The notes beneath the pieces are model-generated. The model searched no databases. It was not told the origin of the DNA and saw nothing but the letters and a program-made list of their open reading frames with translations. From Atopsyche davidsoni (taxonomy: Eukaryota; Arthropoda; Insecta; Trichoptera; Hydrobiosidae): DNA of 64,000 bases. The translations under genes and the position numbers were made by a program. The stretch spans positions 9,737,501-9,801,500 of the forward strand of contig JAILWY010000004.1 of NCBI GenBank assembly GCA_022113835.1, written 5' to 3'. Below, in pieces: positions 11,956-24,124 of the stretch. The number at the start of each line of letters is the position of its first letter. Positions within the stretch are counted from its first letter, which is position 1.

Positions 11956-12129
11956 TATATATATAGATAAATAACAATTAAAACTTTATGAATGTAATTG
12001 ATTTGGTGAATGCTTCAACTTTTGATGTTTACATAGACATTTATTGATAAGAAAAATCTGATCCATCAGAAGGGATCGTTAGGACTCTTCAAACAAGCCA
12101 GCTCGGTAAGCTGCATTAATCTAAATTAG

Positions 12130-12425
12130 CCTAATGATTAAACGCTTGTCACTCCGGTGGAGGACACCGCCGCGCCGTCACTCCGCTGCGCTCGCGATGC
12201 ACATAAAAACACAATTAATTAAACTCACTTTGGCAGGGTACCAAAGGCCGCCGACCCCTGCCCCCGTGCTGGCAGATTTGAAAGCTTTCGGGCAGTCAGT
12301 GGTCACGAAGCCACGGAATGCGAGCCGCTCCGTGAAGGCGCTCGCGGCCCGCCGCGGCCGATACCATCGACAATGCCTTCCTGGACCAGGGAGCTCCGGC
12401 TTGATTAACAATCATTTCAAGTGTT
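12130..12425. other. GC-rich island with homeodomain-type sites
   Basis: About 300 bp of CpG-bearing sequence around an AT core CACAATTAATTAAACTC, which holds TAATTA homeodomain words, and ending in GGCTTGATTAACAATCATTT. Overlapping frames of 99 codons (plus) and 77 codons (minus) mirror each other through rarity of stops. The strongest enhancer-like island in the first 15 kb. Confidence 0.35.
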
Positions 12426-12429
12426 CATA

Positions 12430-15180
12430 TTAAAACTGTGAAAACAATTTTCTTTTTATTCGCGTTAGAACGACTGTACAAGATGAAAATTATAATTAAT
12501 GTCCATACTTTACCGACAATACAACACATCCGCGAAATTTTAATAAGATCTTCAACGTGTACAACAGTAATTGTTGTTGAATTCTTATTGCTATAATCGT
12601 TTAAAAAAAAATTGCTAGCGTTTTATACATATTCTAATTGTTATAACTAAAGACGGCGCTTGTGAAATGCCATAACATGAAAACATAGTGTCGTATCCAT
12701 AAAAGGACGAGGAAACGCTCCAAAATACTTATCGGAATCACATAATTAAATCATTTTTGCAATATCATATATTTTTATGTCTCAAGTCTATTCTTTTCGC
12801 ATTAAACAATCAAAAACAATATAATAATTTATGTTTTTATAAAAAAAAACAAGATAAAACGCTGAAAAAATTAACGTTTATTTTTTTATAATAAAATAGA
12901 AGGGAGTAAATTTAATTATGTCTAAAGATATTTTATGAGTTTTTGAAAAAATAAATATTTTGTTTAGTTTTAAACAATGGCTAGGCCACGGCAGGTCCGG
13001 AGGTATTTTGCTGAGCACACTCAGAGGTCTGAGAGGCCCTGCACAATGCCAGTGAATGCCCCTGAAGATCGTGTTATGTTGGCGGTGTCCGCTTAACGAT
13101 AAACTAATCGTTATTGTTAATGGAGGATCAGAAAGCTACCGGAAGAGAAATCAGAATATATTTTTAATTCGAGACGTGGATTAGATATGAAATTATATCT
13201 TTAAACATTAAGAGAGCATTCAAGTTATTCCGAAACGGGCGAACAAAATGAACGTAATATTAAACCTATCAAAAATTAGAAATATGCCTTCTGGTATTTA
13301 CCAAGATACAAAAAACTATAACTATATCGATGTGAATGTGTAAAAACTAGATTTTTCATTAGCATGTATGCGTGTTTTAAAAGATGCCGAATGAGACACA
13401 CAACGAGTAATACATAATTGATATAAAATATTTATTTCAAATCCAATCTTTTCTACTGGTTGGTGAGATCAAATATTATTTATCATTTTCGTCACTTTGA
13501 ACAATGCCGTCAGCCTATTCACCGGAGTTAATTATTTATAACGTGCCTTGGCTTTTAAACAATAAAACAATTAATAATTGTAATCTTAAGCTATTTATTA
13601 CTGAAGTCAGTATAGCTCAAAGTATACAACCAGTCAATATTTCCAAAATGTATTATACATTTACTATTCATTTGTGTTTATTATTATTTTTTTCGATCTT
13701 AATTTGTCGGTAATCTATTTCACAAGTTACTATTAATATTTTCAAAGATATCAGAGATAACAATACAATAAATACTAATGTATACAAATATAGGCAAATT
13801 TGCTGAAATTTTTTGGAGTTTGATTCATTTTATGTACTCAGAAAGGGACAGAAGCCACGGAAATCTGTCTTCATTTAAATAAGTTTATTTTAGCAACGAT
13901 GATGATGCGTGTTCTACAGTGGATTAAAAAAAATAATTAATACGCCATGGCAAAGATGCATTCTGAAAGCATCGAAAATGATTTCGAGTTTTTACGCGGT
14001 GCACACCTGAAATTGCAAGTAAATTGAAACGAGGTTTGTAATCCGGAGTATAATGAACAATATTTAAGCTTCAATTCATTCCACTTCATCTCTTTTATGC
14101 AACGTCATCATGGATCCAAATTTATTTCAACCAGATATAGTCAGACTCGAATAATTTATTCACAAAATGATTTGGTTTTTACTACTGACAAGAAAAGCGT
14201 CTATAAGTTTTTTTTAAATATCGAGACTATTCAACTCGACTCAAAATTATGTCAACTAAGTCGTCATAGATTCCTCACTCGTATATTTTATTTACTAAAC
14301 TCAAATGTACGTTAAGAAAAATACAGATGATAATATCGTACTCATAGGCTATTGCCATCAAGTGTAATTAAAACAAATATGATTTAATTTTCTATAAAAA
14401 AATACTGTAATACATAGAATGAACATAGTTAATATTTAAATATTATTAAATGTAATTTAAAAATAATAACCAAATAAATAACCCTTTAACAAAATCCTTA
14501 TATACCAATTGCACATTATGTACTCGACAAGCATTGGTTTTTTTTTTTTTTGATATTTAAGTAATCAGATAATGAACTGAGTGTAAAATTGAAAATTTGG
14601 ATATATGGAGTTTGCTTCCTGAAGGTGTATACAGTTTGTAAATGTCTTTGTTAATATTGATTTGATATTTGTATTATTTTTATAACTATTTATTTATGTT
14701 TTGGATGTCTCATACTTCAGGATATCGATAAAATAAAGTATTTTTGTTTTTAAATAAATATCTGTAACGTGTGTGACTGTGCGTTGAATAAAAAAAACAC
14801 GTTCTTAAAGCTCTAAAATAATTAAGATATTCGAGATATGGTTTTCAGATGCTTATCCGTATATGCTGCAGATATACAAATGAATACCCGCAAGTAAAAA
14901 TTAAATATATTAATTTATTTAAGTTGACAACGATTTCTAATGTTTATAAAGAAAATCAGATACACAGGCCGTCTATAACTCAATGTAAAAAAAGTGTTGC
15001 TCGTAAACAACTTAAAGACTGTCTTATCTTCCACATGCATACAAGTTTGGGAGTATCTGTATTTCTCTCAAAGATATCAACTTCAGTTTAGAAGCGTATC
15101 AATTTAAAAAAAAAATCATATCTTAAGTTGCAACTTTCTTATTTATGCAAGCGATACTGCCACGATTAATTTTATCAGCG
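12430..15180. other. AT-rich DNA, one GC patch at 12975-13100
   Basis: The patch at 12975-13100 (GGCCACGGCAGGTCCGGAGG, GAGGTCTGAGAGGCCC) lacks a long frame and may be an old repeat fragment. The rest is AT-rich. The open frames at 13504-13713, 14097-14315 and 14849-15091 have no family signature. Confidence 0.3.
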
Positions 15181-15660
15181 GTGCATAAATTTGGCAAGTG
15201 TAATTAATTACAAATATTATGACTGCAGTGTTATTCCCAATTACTCAAAGGCCGAGCTTACTCGATATGATAAATTAGATCCATCATTTGATAAATAAAG
15301 AATTAACGAAGAAATATTACCGTACTGCAAAAAGCGGTTTGATAATTTTACCAAGGAGGATAAATATGCGTAAACTATGCATGAAATACAATTTAATTTG
15401 CGCAGGTAAATTCATATCGTTCATTCTGTGTTGCGCTGCCGCGTATTTTACATCGAGTGCTGAAAGTATTACGAGAGTGAATTCTAATAGCAGGAATATC
15501 CCCGATGACACCCAATAGCCAACCTCCGCAGTGTCTCGCATAAAAGTGTCAGTCGATACGCAATTTATGGCATGGCAGCGCGAGAGCCTCTCGGTGCGCT
15601 GGAAGTAACCACCCGCATTGAATCGCCTGTTTCATTAGTAAACGTATCATAAGTAAGAGG
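15180..15660. other. island with perfect TAATTA palindrome
   Basis: GTAATTAATTAC (15200-15211) is a perfect 12-bp palindrome carrying two overlapping TAATTA homeodomain sites, close to TTAATTTTATC and GCATAAATT words. A second block at 15520-15640 is more GC-balanced (CGCAATTTATGGC, GCGCGAGAGCCTCTCGG). Confidence 0.35.
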
Positions 15661-16119
15661 TTAACTATTCATTTTTTATGCTTTTTTTGAGCATGTGTAT
15701 TGACGGTCTATAACAATTTTTCGGGTATTTTTTGTCGTTTGTTTCTATGGCAGTTGACAGTATTCATCTGATCAGAGTGTTTTGTAAAAAGTATCTGTTT
15801 AGTTTATGCCACATGTTTGTATTTTGTGGGGTAGTATTTATCGTGTAAAATCTTATTCATAAATTATTTTACTGATACTCCAGCAATGTTCAAGAATTAT
15901 TTTTTATGTTGAGTAAAATTTTTATGCATTAACATATAATTAGTAGGTTGAGTACATGCACTATCTTTTTTTAACCATACAAAAAACTTCACTTAAAGCC
16001 TTTGAGGTTGTGCGCTGAATTTTAACACAATCACATTATCCTTATACAAATGTTTGGATTTATAACCTCAAAAGCGATCGCGGGTATTTAGAAGATTAAA
16101 TTCCTTGACACGTCTTAAA

Positions 16120-17020
16120 GATTGTCGATAATATCTGTAGTGATCTCATTTGGCTCGCAGCTCCGGGCGCTGGCAGTGCTCGGGGTCCGCGAGGGATCTG
16201 CGATCATTACTCTAATTATGAAGCTATTTCTCCAATGTGATGGCTCCGCTAAATGCGCTCGTGCCGCCGGCCACTGTGACGTCACTTATCGACAAAAGAA
16301 GATAGCAGCACTATCATTAAAGCACGCTTCTTTTGTTTACGTGAAAAGATGCCATAAATCTAAAGCCGAATATACGAAGGAAATTAATAATTAACTACTT
16401 AAGCCTGAGTGCAGGTAAGCTTGTTGTATTTTTTAAGTTGCATTGTATAAGCGCGGTTATCGCTTTATATGAATAAGACCCGTTCTCTTGCCTTTGTTTT
16501 GATGAGGATGGGCAGGGGTTCTGGTTATATTTTAAGTATCTTAAAGTAGCTGAGATACAAATCTTAAATGACTATAAAAAAAATTCGGGTCACATTTGTA
16601 AGAGGGAATATTCGATATTTTACGCTTGTACGGATCCGAGTTATATATTTAAAAAAATTAATTTATCATTGACTTGTGAAATATTTAAAGAAAAAAAATC
16701 GGAAAATATTTGAAACATTAAATAATATTTTATTTTGTTAAATTTATCATAGTCCAGTTTTCGACACTTTGAATTTGCACGCTCTTCTCGGTGCTATATT
16801 TCATTCGTGTACCTGCAGCGGGTGATGGATTAGTTCATGTAATATTTTGTATAAAAAAGTGGCGATTTGATTTGATCAGAGAGCGACTGCACTCGAGACG
16901 CGGCCGCCTAACGAACAACGCCTTCAACGAAAATGAAACAAAAAAGCGGGCGTTCCCTGTAGCGAACCAGCACCTACTTACATTCGGAGCGATAAGATAC
17001 ACATCATATTAAAATCCAGT
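16120..17020. other. two mixed-composition islands
   Basis: Blocks at 16140-16340 and 16780-17010. The first carries GTGACGTCACTTATC (a CRE-like palindrome beside a GATA word) and CTAATTATGAAG. The second ends at a minus-strand GTAAGTAGGT donor-like site near 16978. No supported coding frame. Confidence 0.3.
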
Positions 17021-17369
17021 TAAAATTATTCTACAAAATAGGCTGCGGCGAAGTAAACTCATCATGCACTACACACCACTTTTTTAAAAGTCCACAACTC
17101 ATTATATATTTTAACCTATTCAATTTAGCGTAGTGAATGTTTAAATACCATAAAAACGATAAGATCGGTATTATAAAAATAAGTTTCAAGAATCCTATAT
17201 GGGATAATAACAACAACAGAATGCTACCGACCAAAAAACGTGGCGCACTCTTCATAGCCACTACAAACAAGGGCAGGCACATTTAAATAGTTTCACTTAA
17301 GATTTATTCAGAATAAACACACATCGGTTTTTTGTGTTTGATACTTCTCAAGATTTAAAATATCGGTTG

Positions 17370-17560
17370 TTTAAAAGTTGTCAGCTAGAACAGTCCCGGC
17401 GTGGCGCGCGGCGGATAAAGCCGTTGCCCCCACAAAAACTGACGTATCGGATTCCAATGAAGGCCGCTTTTTGTGGCCACTCCATAATACGTATGCTCCG
17501 GAATCCACATTATCTACACGAGATTTTTTATATTTTTATTTTTTTAGCCGCGAAACCGCC
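17370..17560. other. mixed-composition island
   Basis: Contains TGGCGCGCGGCGGATAAAG, CCACAAAAAC and TTTTTGTGGCCAC (Runt-type TGTGG in opposite orientations about 30 bp apart). The two plus-strand frames here have no recognised similarity. Confidence 0.3.
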
Positions 17561-17758
17561 GCAAAAATATTGCTAAAAGTAATAATTTGGTATAATTTCG
17601 ATTATCGGGATGGGAGATTGTATTCAGATTTGTTTCTATGATAGGATTGAGAGAATTCCAAATCGTCTAGTTTTTGAAGGATAAAAAAAATTATGCGAGT
17701 GTTAATACTTAACTACTTGGCGTGTACAATCAATTTGTGGACGTGGTGACTTCTTGAA

Positions 17759-17926
17759 ATGGACAATAAGCACAAATTCACTGTATTCGATAAAATAATA
17801 TTATTGGAAGAAAGTTATTGATTAATAAAAAATAATTTCAAGATGGCCAACGAGCATAGATTCACTGTATTTGAAAAAAAAAAAGATTATAAGAAGAAAG
17901 TTACTGATTATTTTCTAAAAAACGGT
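17759..17926 (+). repeat. diverged 84-bp tandem duplication with coding-like units
   Basis: Two copies start at ATG 17759 and ATG 17843, exactly 84 bp (28 codons) apart. Copy 1 reads MDNKHKFTVFDK and stops after about 20 codons. Copy 2 reads MANEHRFTVFEK and continues for about 46 codons through KKVTDYFLKNGKKVESI. The two agree at H.FTVF and at many nucleotides. No known domain was recognised; the charged helix-like layout would fit the N-terminus of a DNA-binding protein or a decayed transposase, but that is speculation. Confidence 0.5.
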
Positions 17927-18069
17927 AAAAAAGTTGAATCCATAGTTTTAAAAATAAATTTATTACGGCTCAATGCATAATACTCAAATTTTGTGTAACA
18001 ATCAGAATAAAATTATCGTGCCGGTATTTTTTTATTCGGTGATTCTCAAACAAATCAACTAATAACAAA

Positions 18070-18240
18070 AACCAAACATACATGTGTCCGTAGATTTTGG
18101 CAGCCATAGTTATTAGACGATCTTGAGATTTCTTGGGAGCTATGCCGCGATGTAGTTTTTGACTTCCGACGTTTCAGACCCAGTTCTGGCAGTATCTACA
18201 GGAATTTTGAGAAAACGAAAGCCACAACGCAGCGTAACAC
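18070..18240. repeat. possible decayed dispersed repeat
   Basis: GACTTCCGACGTTTCAGACC and nearby GGCAGTATCTACAGG resemble phrases common in lepidopteran interspersed repeats, but I cannot assign a family from this copy alone. No coding capacity. Confidence 0.2.
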
Positions 18241-18534
18241 TCAAAAAATCCAAAAAAAAAAAAAAACTAGAGTTTTTAATGAAAGTTTATGGCTAATTAG
18301 TCTATTTTATAATTGACCAGATAAAATGTTAAAAATACAAATACGCCTTATTAAGTCGGGAGCCAGGAGATATTTGTCAAACGGGGGCTCGAATAAATTC
18401 GACCACAAACACGGCACTGTATTGTATGGACGGCCGGCGTGTCGTGCCAGTATTACAGATTACGTCGATATTTTTTCAGTCAGTTTTTCGGCTCGTCTTG
18501 TCTCCGGTGACCCGAGATTGCCTTTAAACGAATA

Positions 18535-18630
18535 ACATAATTTAGCCGGCCGCGGCGCCCGCTGGGCTCGGGGGGCCCGCGCTGCCGGACGGCGCGGCGC
18601 GGCTTTCGCCTCCCAGCGGGGGTCAAATTT
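18535..18630. other. very GC-rich dyad element
   Basis: About 80 bp of nearly pure G+C. Perfect 9-bp arms, CCCGCTGGG (18558-18566) and CCCAGCGGG (18612-18620), enclose a 45-nt GC-rich loop. Flanks are AT-rich. Compatible with a promoter-type CpG patch or a strong RNA hairpin if transcribed. Confidence 0.5.
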
Positions 18631-18699
18631 TTAAATTGATTTTAATTTGATCGGGTCGGTTTATCTCCCGAACGAGAGTGTTTCTTCATTCTGAGCGCA

Positions 18700-20050
18700 T
18701 ATCTCATTTGCGATATTAGAATTAATTTGAGCGCTTAATTGGTCGACAGGTGAGGACTTTTTGCAACTTTGACGTAAGCTCGCGTGCATGCAGCAGAGAT
18801 GAAGCCGTACTACTCAGTAGGCACTTATCGTGAGTGTTCAATAGGTGATTTATTTAATGGTTAAATTATTGACATAATATTAATACACTGTCAAAAATAT
18901 ATTTCAAGCTAATCGTACGAAAGACTATAAAAGCTGTTCATTTAATAATAACAATATCAGATGATAATCATAATATTGATATGAACTACTTACGGGAGAT
19001 AGACTACAGACCCGTCTGACTCGGGTATGGATTGCTGTCGATATATTAGCTTTTATTTTTATTAATGGCATATTTTTGGTTTAAAATAAAACTATTATCT
19101 TTGATACATTTCAAAACCTAAATGATAGTCGAGTACAACTTGCTAAACTATATTCAAGAAAACAATGTTTTCTGAAAATCAACAAACAACACAGCTATTA
19201 AAATTGATTCAATTAAATAACGTAAAATGTATAACTGTAGAAAACATTTGTATTTTAACTCAGTTTTAATTAATATTAACAGTGAATTTTATTTGATGAT
19301 TCGTATTTTCATGTTTGTACCGAAATAAAACTACTAACGTATAGTTTAGATTTATATTGATTGCTCGAATAATCTTCCGGCCAAACCCAAAGTACAGTAT
19401 TTGAGGCAGCCTTAACAAAATGTTTGGATACGAGTATAGGTTATTAAAGATCGCATAGTGAAAGTTTAACATATTTTTATTACGGAACTTTCTAGTTAAG
19501 GCATGCTTCGCTAAAACATATGTACAGTAAAAAATGTAGCGATCGTGAAGGGTACGCTTTCCGGGTACGAGGTCCCGGGTGTTGCGACTACCTTAGCAGT
19601 TATATACAATATAAGGTAATAGTCAGTTTACCAGAGAAAGACGAAATTATTTTGCACACTCCTTAAAAAAAAGTATAATTGCTGTGGTGAAGATTCAAAG
19701 AATACCTCATTCCTATAAATTATTATGACAGTGTGGACCAACTAATTTTTTTGCTTCGCACAATGCCCGCCCATGGAAAATCATGTGAAATAAACTGGAG
19801 AAATAATGTTTAGTTTCATTTTTGTAAGTTTTGATCGTTTTTTCACGTGACTTTTTATCGATTATGAAGATACAAAATATTTCACTCCATTAGCAACCAT
19901 TGGACATTTAATACTGGTTTTAGCGATTACTTTAAAATTACTACGCGAAATTAAGATGTGTCAGAGTTTTACCGTTTTTCAGTGGATAGAATCAACTGAT
20001 TGAGCTATCATATTTTTTAGATATTTGCATTTATTTTAGCTTTAATTACG
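18700..20050. other. AT-rich DNA
   Basis: A small balanced block at 18700-18830 includes GTCGACAGGTGAGGAC, a plus-strand donor-like site. The remainder is AT-rich with no gene-like features apart from the tRNA-like remnant near 19.55 kb. Confidence 0.3.
19540..19600 (+). repeat. tRNA-like repeat remnant
   Basis: GGGTACGCTTTCCGGGTACGAGGTCCCGGGT resembles the second half of a tRNA-derived SINE head (variable loop, then a B-box-like GGTCCCGGGT). The A-box half is not convincing and no body was identified. Confidence 0.25.
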
Positions 20051-20059
20051 GGAATCTTG

Positions 20060-20340
20060 AATAAAGACTCGGGAACTAAGGTGGTGACGGCGAGGAACAC
20101 GTGGCGCACACGTGGCGCAGCACGGCCCTCGCGTGTGGGAGCGGCGCTGGTTCCGTCTGCGGTTTCGTCGGAATTGCCTCTAATGGCGCGCACCACAGGC
20201 ATTTGTGAAATTCGGACTAGGCGGTGAAACTAAATATTTATTACCAGGATGAGAAAAATGTGCGCCAATTATCTCAGCCGCGGAGAGCGACCGTCGTACT
20301 CCCGTTCATGGTAATCGTGTACTAATTGCTGGTATACAAC
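20060..20340. other. island with duplicated E-box unit
   Basis: GC-balanced block containing two perfect copies of CACGTGGCGCA (20098-20108 and 20109-20119). Each holds CACGTG and GTGGCGC, the latter a core shared with insect CTCF-type sites. The short minus frame covering it has no recognised similarity. Confidence 0.4.
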
Positions 20341-21330
20341 TCGTGTATTTATTTATTCAATCCAGGCTAGTTTTCATATAATAATTTTAATCTAGTAACT
20401 TGTATACTTTTTAAATATCTTCTTTTTGTTCGCTTTGCTGGATCACCGAGCCGATCGAATAGAAACGAAACTCCCCTAGCAGATAAATCTCAAACTGATG
20501 TTTTTGGACTTATACCAATAATGAGTAGCAATACAGACAAGTAATAAACATACATTCAAAATCATCATAGCTTTATGCATACCCATATCATACTTTTTTT
20601 TAATAATGAAAACTTTTGCGAAACCCAATTTTTTTTAAAAATTTATTTAAGTATATGCCATCTGTAAATTATTTAACTAAAGTAGTTTTTAAGACCGCCG
20701 TGTCTGGACTTGCGGTAGTACGAGGCTTTTTTATGGTACAGGGTAGTGCGAGCCTCACTGAAGTGAACTGCACGCGGTTGTTGAGGTTTCCCCGTGCGAA
20801 GACTGACGTCCAGTCGGCGGTTGTCTAAAACTCGCCACGAATGCGCAGACAATTATTTGATTTTTTCCCTCAAATATCAAATTTGCTTCCAATAATACAC
20901 GAGTACAACATATAATGCAAATACATGACATTTTTCAAGATCACTCGGATAGTTTCTATTGTTCACGCTTAATGGCTAAAAGCATGCCATTTCAAAAAAC
21001 TCACTACACTGCATCACTGTATGTATTAAATATAGTTGGCCCTATGCATGTTAAACAGAATATAAGAAGTAAAAAAATAGTATATGCATTTGAAATTGAA
21101 TTTTTATTTTACCTTCAATTAGATATGTATATATGTACAAAAAAAAAAAATGGAATTCCACATGAATATACAAATGTATATTAATATATTTAAATAACAA
21201 ACAGATGATCGTAACCTCCGAGCTATTTGTTTATTTATATTTCACGATTCAGGATTTGAGATGAGTGTACATATTATTGCAGTTACGTCAAATCTCTCAA
21301 ACAGCCTATGCATATTGTTTAGTATGGCAA
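20340..21330. other. AT-rich DNA with small balanced block at 20690-20850
   Basis: The block includes TGACGTCCAGTCGGCGG and GAGCCTCACTGAAGTG. The frames at 20616-20828 and 20915-21184 lack family signatures. No gene supported. Confidence 0.3.
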
Positions 21331-21334
21331 TGAT

Positions 21335-21665
21335 GCGGGACGGGGCGGGCGGGGCGGCTTCGGCGGGCGGGGCGGCTTCGGCGGGCGGGGCGGGCTGGGC
21401 GGCCGGGGCGATCGGGGCGGCTTGGGAGGCTTGGGCGGCTTGGGCGGCCGGGGCGGGCTAGGCGGCAGGGGTGGGCGGGGCGGCTTGGGCGGGCGGGGCG
21501 GCCGGGGCGATCGGGACTGGCGAGGCGGCCGGGGCGGCCGGGGCGGGCGGGGCGGCCGGGGCGATCGGGGCGGGCGGGGCGGCGGCGCGGCCGGCACTCG
21601 CGAGTGGCCCGCGCGGCCGGCCGCACGCGCCCGCGCCCGCTCCCGCTCCCGCTCCCGTCGCGCGA
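21335..21665. repeat. GC-rich minisatellite (GGCGGGCGGGGCGGC type)
   Basis: About 330 bp of extremely GC-rich, purine-strand-biased imperfect tandem repeats built from GGGGCGG, GGCGGGC and GGGGCGATC variants, ending in CGCGCCCGC/TCCCGC repeats. All six open frames over it (Gly/Arg/Ala on plus, Pro/Arg/Ser on minus) are repeat artefacts. Several G-runs on the plus strand could form quadruplexes, and the CpG density would fit a promoter-adjacent island. Confidence 0.85.
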
Positions 21666-21669
21666 TACA

Positions 21670-22700
21670 CCGGACAACTGAATACCGCGATGTCGACTTT
21701 AAAATTCACTTCATCTATTTGTCAATTAAAAACAGACCACCGCGATATTAATTAAGGCCACGTTTTTCGATTGAAATTAAACTCTCACCGCTCGATCAAA
21801 CGTAACTTTGAAAATACAGTAATAATAATTCCGACAGCCTAGAGACAACTGCGGTATGACGACCTCGCATTGAACGTATCTAAATTTAAAATTATAACGG
21901 TCGAATTTGCATAGTGACTGATTGAAATGGTTTTGTTTTTTTAATTTTTAGATTTTTTCGATTCATAGAAAATGTTTTCACAAAATGAGGAAAAAAATGG
22001 TCGCGCAAACCTTGTGATTTAATACAACATATAGTGATTTTTGTGCAAAATTTACAAATGCATGCAAAGTTCACCCATCGAGAATCGAGCGACATAGTGC
22101 ACTTTTGATTGCAAAGATCCAAAGTGCACTTTAAATTTGATACCCGATAAAGATTTTATCGAAAGGTTAACGGACTCTGTTGCGAAACCCTTCCTTCTGC
22201 CTCTTCGGCGGCCGACTGATGACCGAAACGGAAACTGTGCAACCTTTTTGTGAACCTTTTTCAGGCAGCCTTCGCGAGCGTGTTCCTCTTTGTAGTTTTT
22301 CAGATAAATTCGTCCGAGTCACTCGCGTCGCTCCGCTCTTTTTTAGATGAGCCAATCGTCAAATTGAATAAAGAGGTTTTTCTGTAACTTAAAATTTCAG
22401 AACTGACAGCGGCGACACGCCAATTATACGATCACTCTGCAGATGACTAAACCGCCCGCGACGTCAACAATGTGCAATCCGAACAGTGAATCCGACAGTG
22501 AATGACATGTCATTATGAAAATTTGAGTGATTTGAAATAATAAAAATATGTGATAACGTGTTGAGCGTGTGTTTAATATACCTGCCGATGTAGTGAACAA
22601 ATAAACTTACTTTTGTAAATTTTTCCGTTCGCAATGTGAAGGTGCCGCTAGAACGAGAGATATCCGACGGCTCCCTGCGGTGAGGTCAGTATAACTTTAC
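21670..22700. promoter_or_regulatory. promoter-like island, candidate 5' leader exon region
   Basis: Downstream of the GC minisatellite the sequence stays more balanced than the surroundings to about 22690, then turns strongly AT-rich. It contains AACAGTGAATCCGACAGTGAATGACATG (two CAGTGAAT initiator-like words near 22485), CACGCCAATTATACG, a plus-strand donor-like GCGGTGAGG at about 22678, and a perfect minus-strand donor at 22605-22610. Transcription direction is not decided by sequence alone. If the minus-strand gene at the left edge starts here, its first intron would be about 22 kb. Confidence 0.3.
22611..22690 (-). other. candidate noncoding leader exon end (minus strand)
   Basis: Minus-strand sequence from about 22690 down to 22611 ends at AAAA followed by GTAAGTTTAT, a consensus donor. 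The stretch has no ATG, so it would be untranslated leader. Its 5' limit is unknown: GCAGGGAGCC near 22680 could be an acceptor or plain promoter sequence. Confidence 0.25.
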
Positions 22701-24120
22701 CGATTTCTTCAAAACTATTTCAGTATTCCCAAAAGCATTAGAACAAGTAATTATAAAACTAAACAAAATAAGCTTATGTTCAAGAAATTCCCTTCGAATG
22801 TTAAAATCAAAAATATATATTTTTTTTAAATTTACGAATAAAATAATAATAAGTTATTATTTATAGAACGAGTAACATAAAATTTAAAAAAAAGACCATC
22901 TATTGAACTATTTAAATAAAAACCTATACAATAGAAAAAGTAGCCTATTTCTCAGACTCGTTAATGTGTGTACCTACTGCTTCAATAAATATATAATATA
23001 TTGGTGGAACTAATAAAATACAATTTCTACAAGTGCTGCCTTTTTATACACAGCTTATAACAGAACAAAACAAAATATTTTTGTAAATAATAAGAACCGC
23101 AAACAGTCGAGTGAATTAAATATCAAGCATTTTAAATAAGTTAAACTTACATACTTATAATTAAACAATGCTGTATTTTAAATCATACACAGTTAGGTAT
23201 ATACTTTCTGCAACGATATAATAAAAACCTCTCGTGATCTCTCAATGAATAAATTACGATAATAATTTTCATTGCAAAATAAATAAAGTTATTAGGGAAT
23301 GGCTAAAATAGTAAGCCCAATAAACTCAGTAGTCCAAAGGTCATAACAAAAAATTACCAAACCATAGCTTAAAGCAATTTGATATTTTATATTAAATGGA
23401 CAAATAATATCTGTAAACAAACTGTTTGATAGCACATTTCAATATAATTTATAAAATTCAGTAATCAATTTATTCTTACATACAAATATTATACACAATT
23501 ATGCATAAAAATATTCAATCAATATTATAATGGTAAAACACGTAAACAGTTTTCAATTAAATATCAATCAACTGATCAACAACCAGCTTAGGGAATATTA
23601 TTCGAACACAGTTAACTTTTTTAGGATAAATTATCAGCAATAGTAAACAAAAAATCCAGATTTTATTTACTATTATAATCCACCCACGAAATAAAAAAAT
23701 ATCAATAATTGTTATGTACATATAATTTATATTTTCTGATAGTTAATTTATTTTTCGAAACGAATGCAAGTTTATTAATATGTAAATATTAAATACATAC
23801 ATACCAAAGCTACATTTACAGATAGTAAATTTATGAAAACATACCTTCAGATATATATATAAAATAAATAAATCGAATATTAACATTAAGATATATATAT
23901 ATGTTTATATAAATATGAATGAAACATAATTGGATATAAAATAGAGTTATAACAAAATCCCTGATGTAGTTGCAATTAAATTGTTTCTAATCTGATAAAG
24001 TAACTCATTAATGTATACGCTATTTTATGAATAATAATCAATAGTAAAGAAACTTTCCGTAGGTAGACGTGAAACTCATATCTTTTTCAACAATTAACAT
24101 CCAATTTTTTAGACACTAAC
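22700..24120. other. AT-rich desert
   Basis: Long AT-rich stretch with short TA runs near 23855 and 23892. I see no gene, element boundary or balanced island in it. Confidence 0.45.
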
Positions 24121-24124
24121 TTCA

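Noticed and set aside
21306..21755. Gly/Arg/Ala- and Pro/Arg-rich open frames on both strands
   Set aside because: They exist only because the GC minisatellite has no stop codons in any frame.
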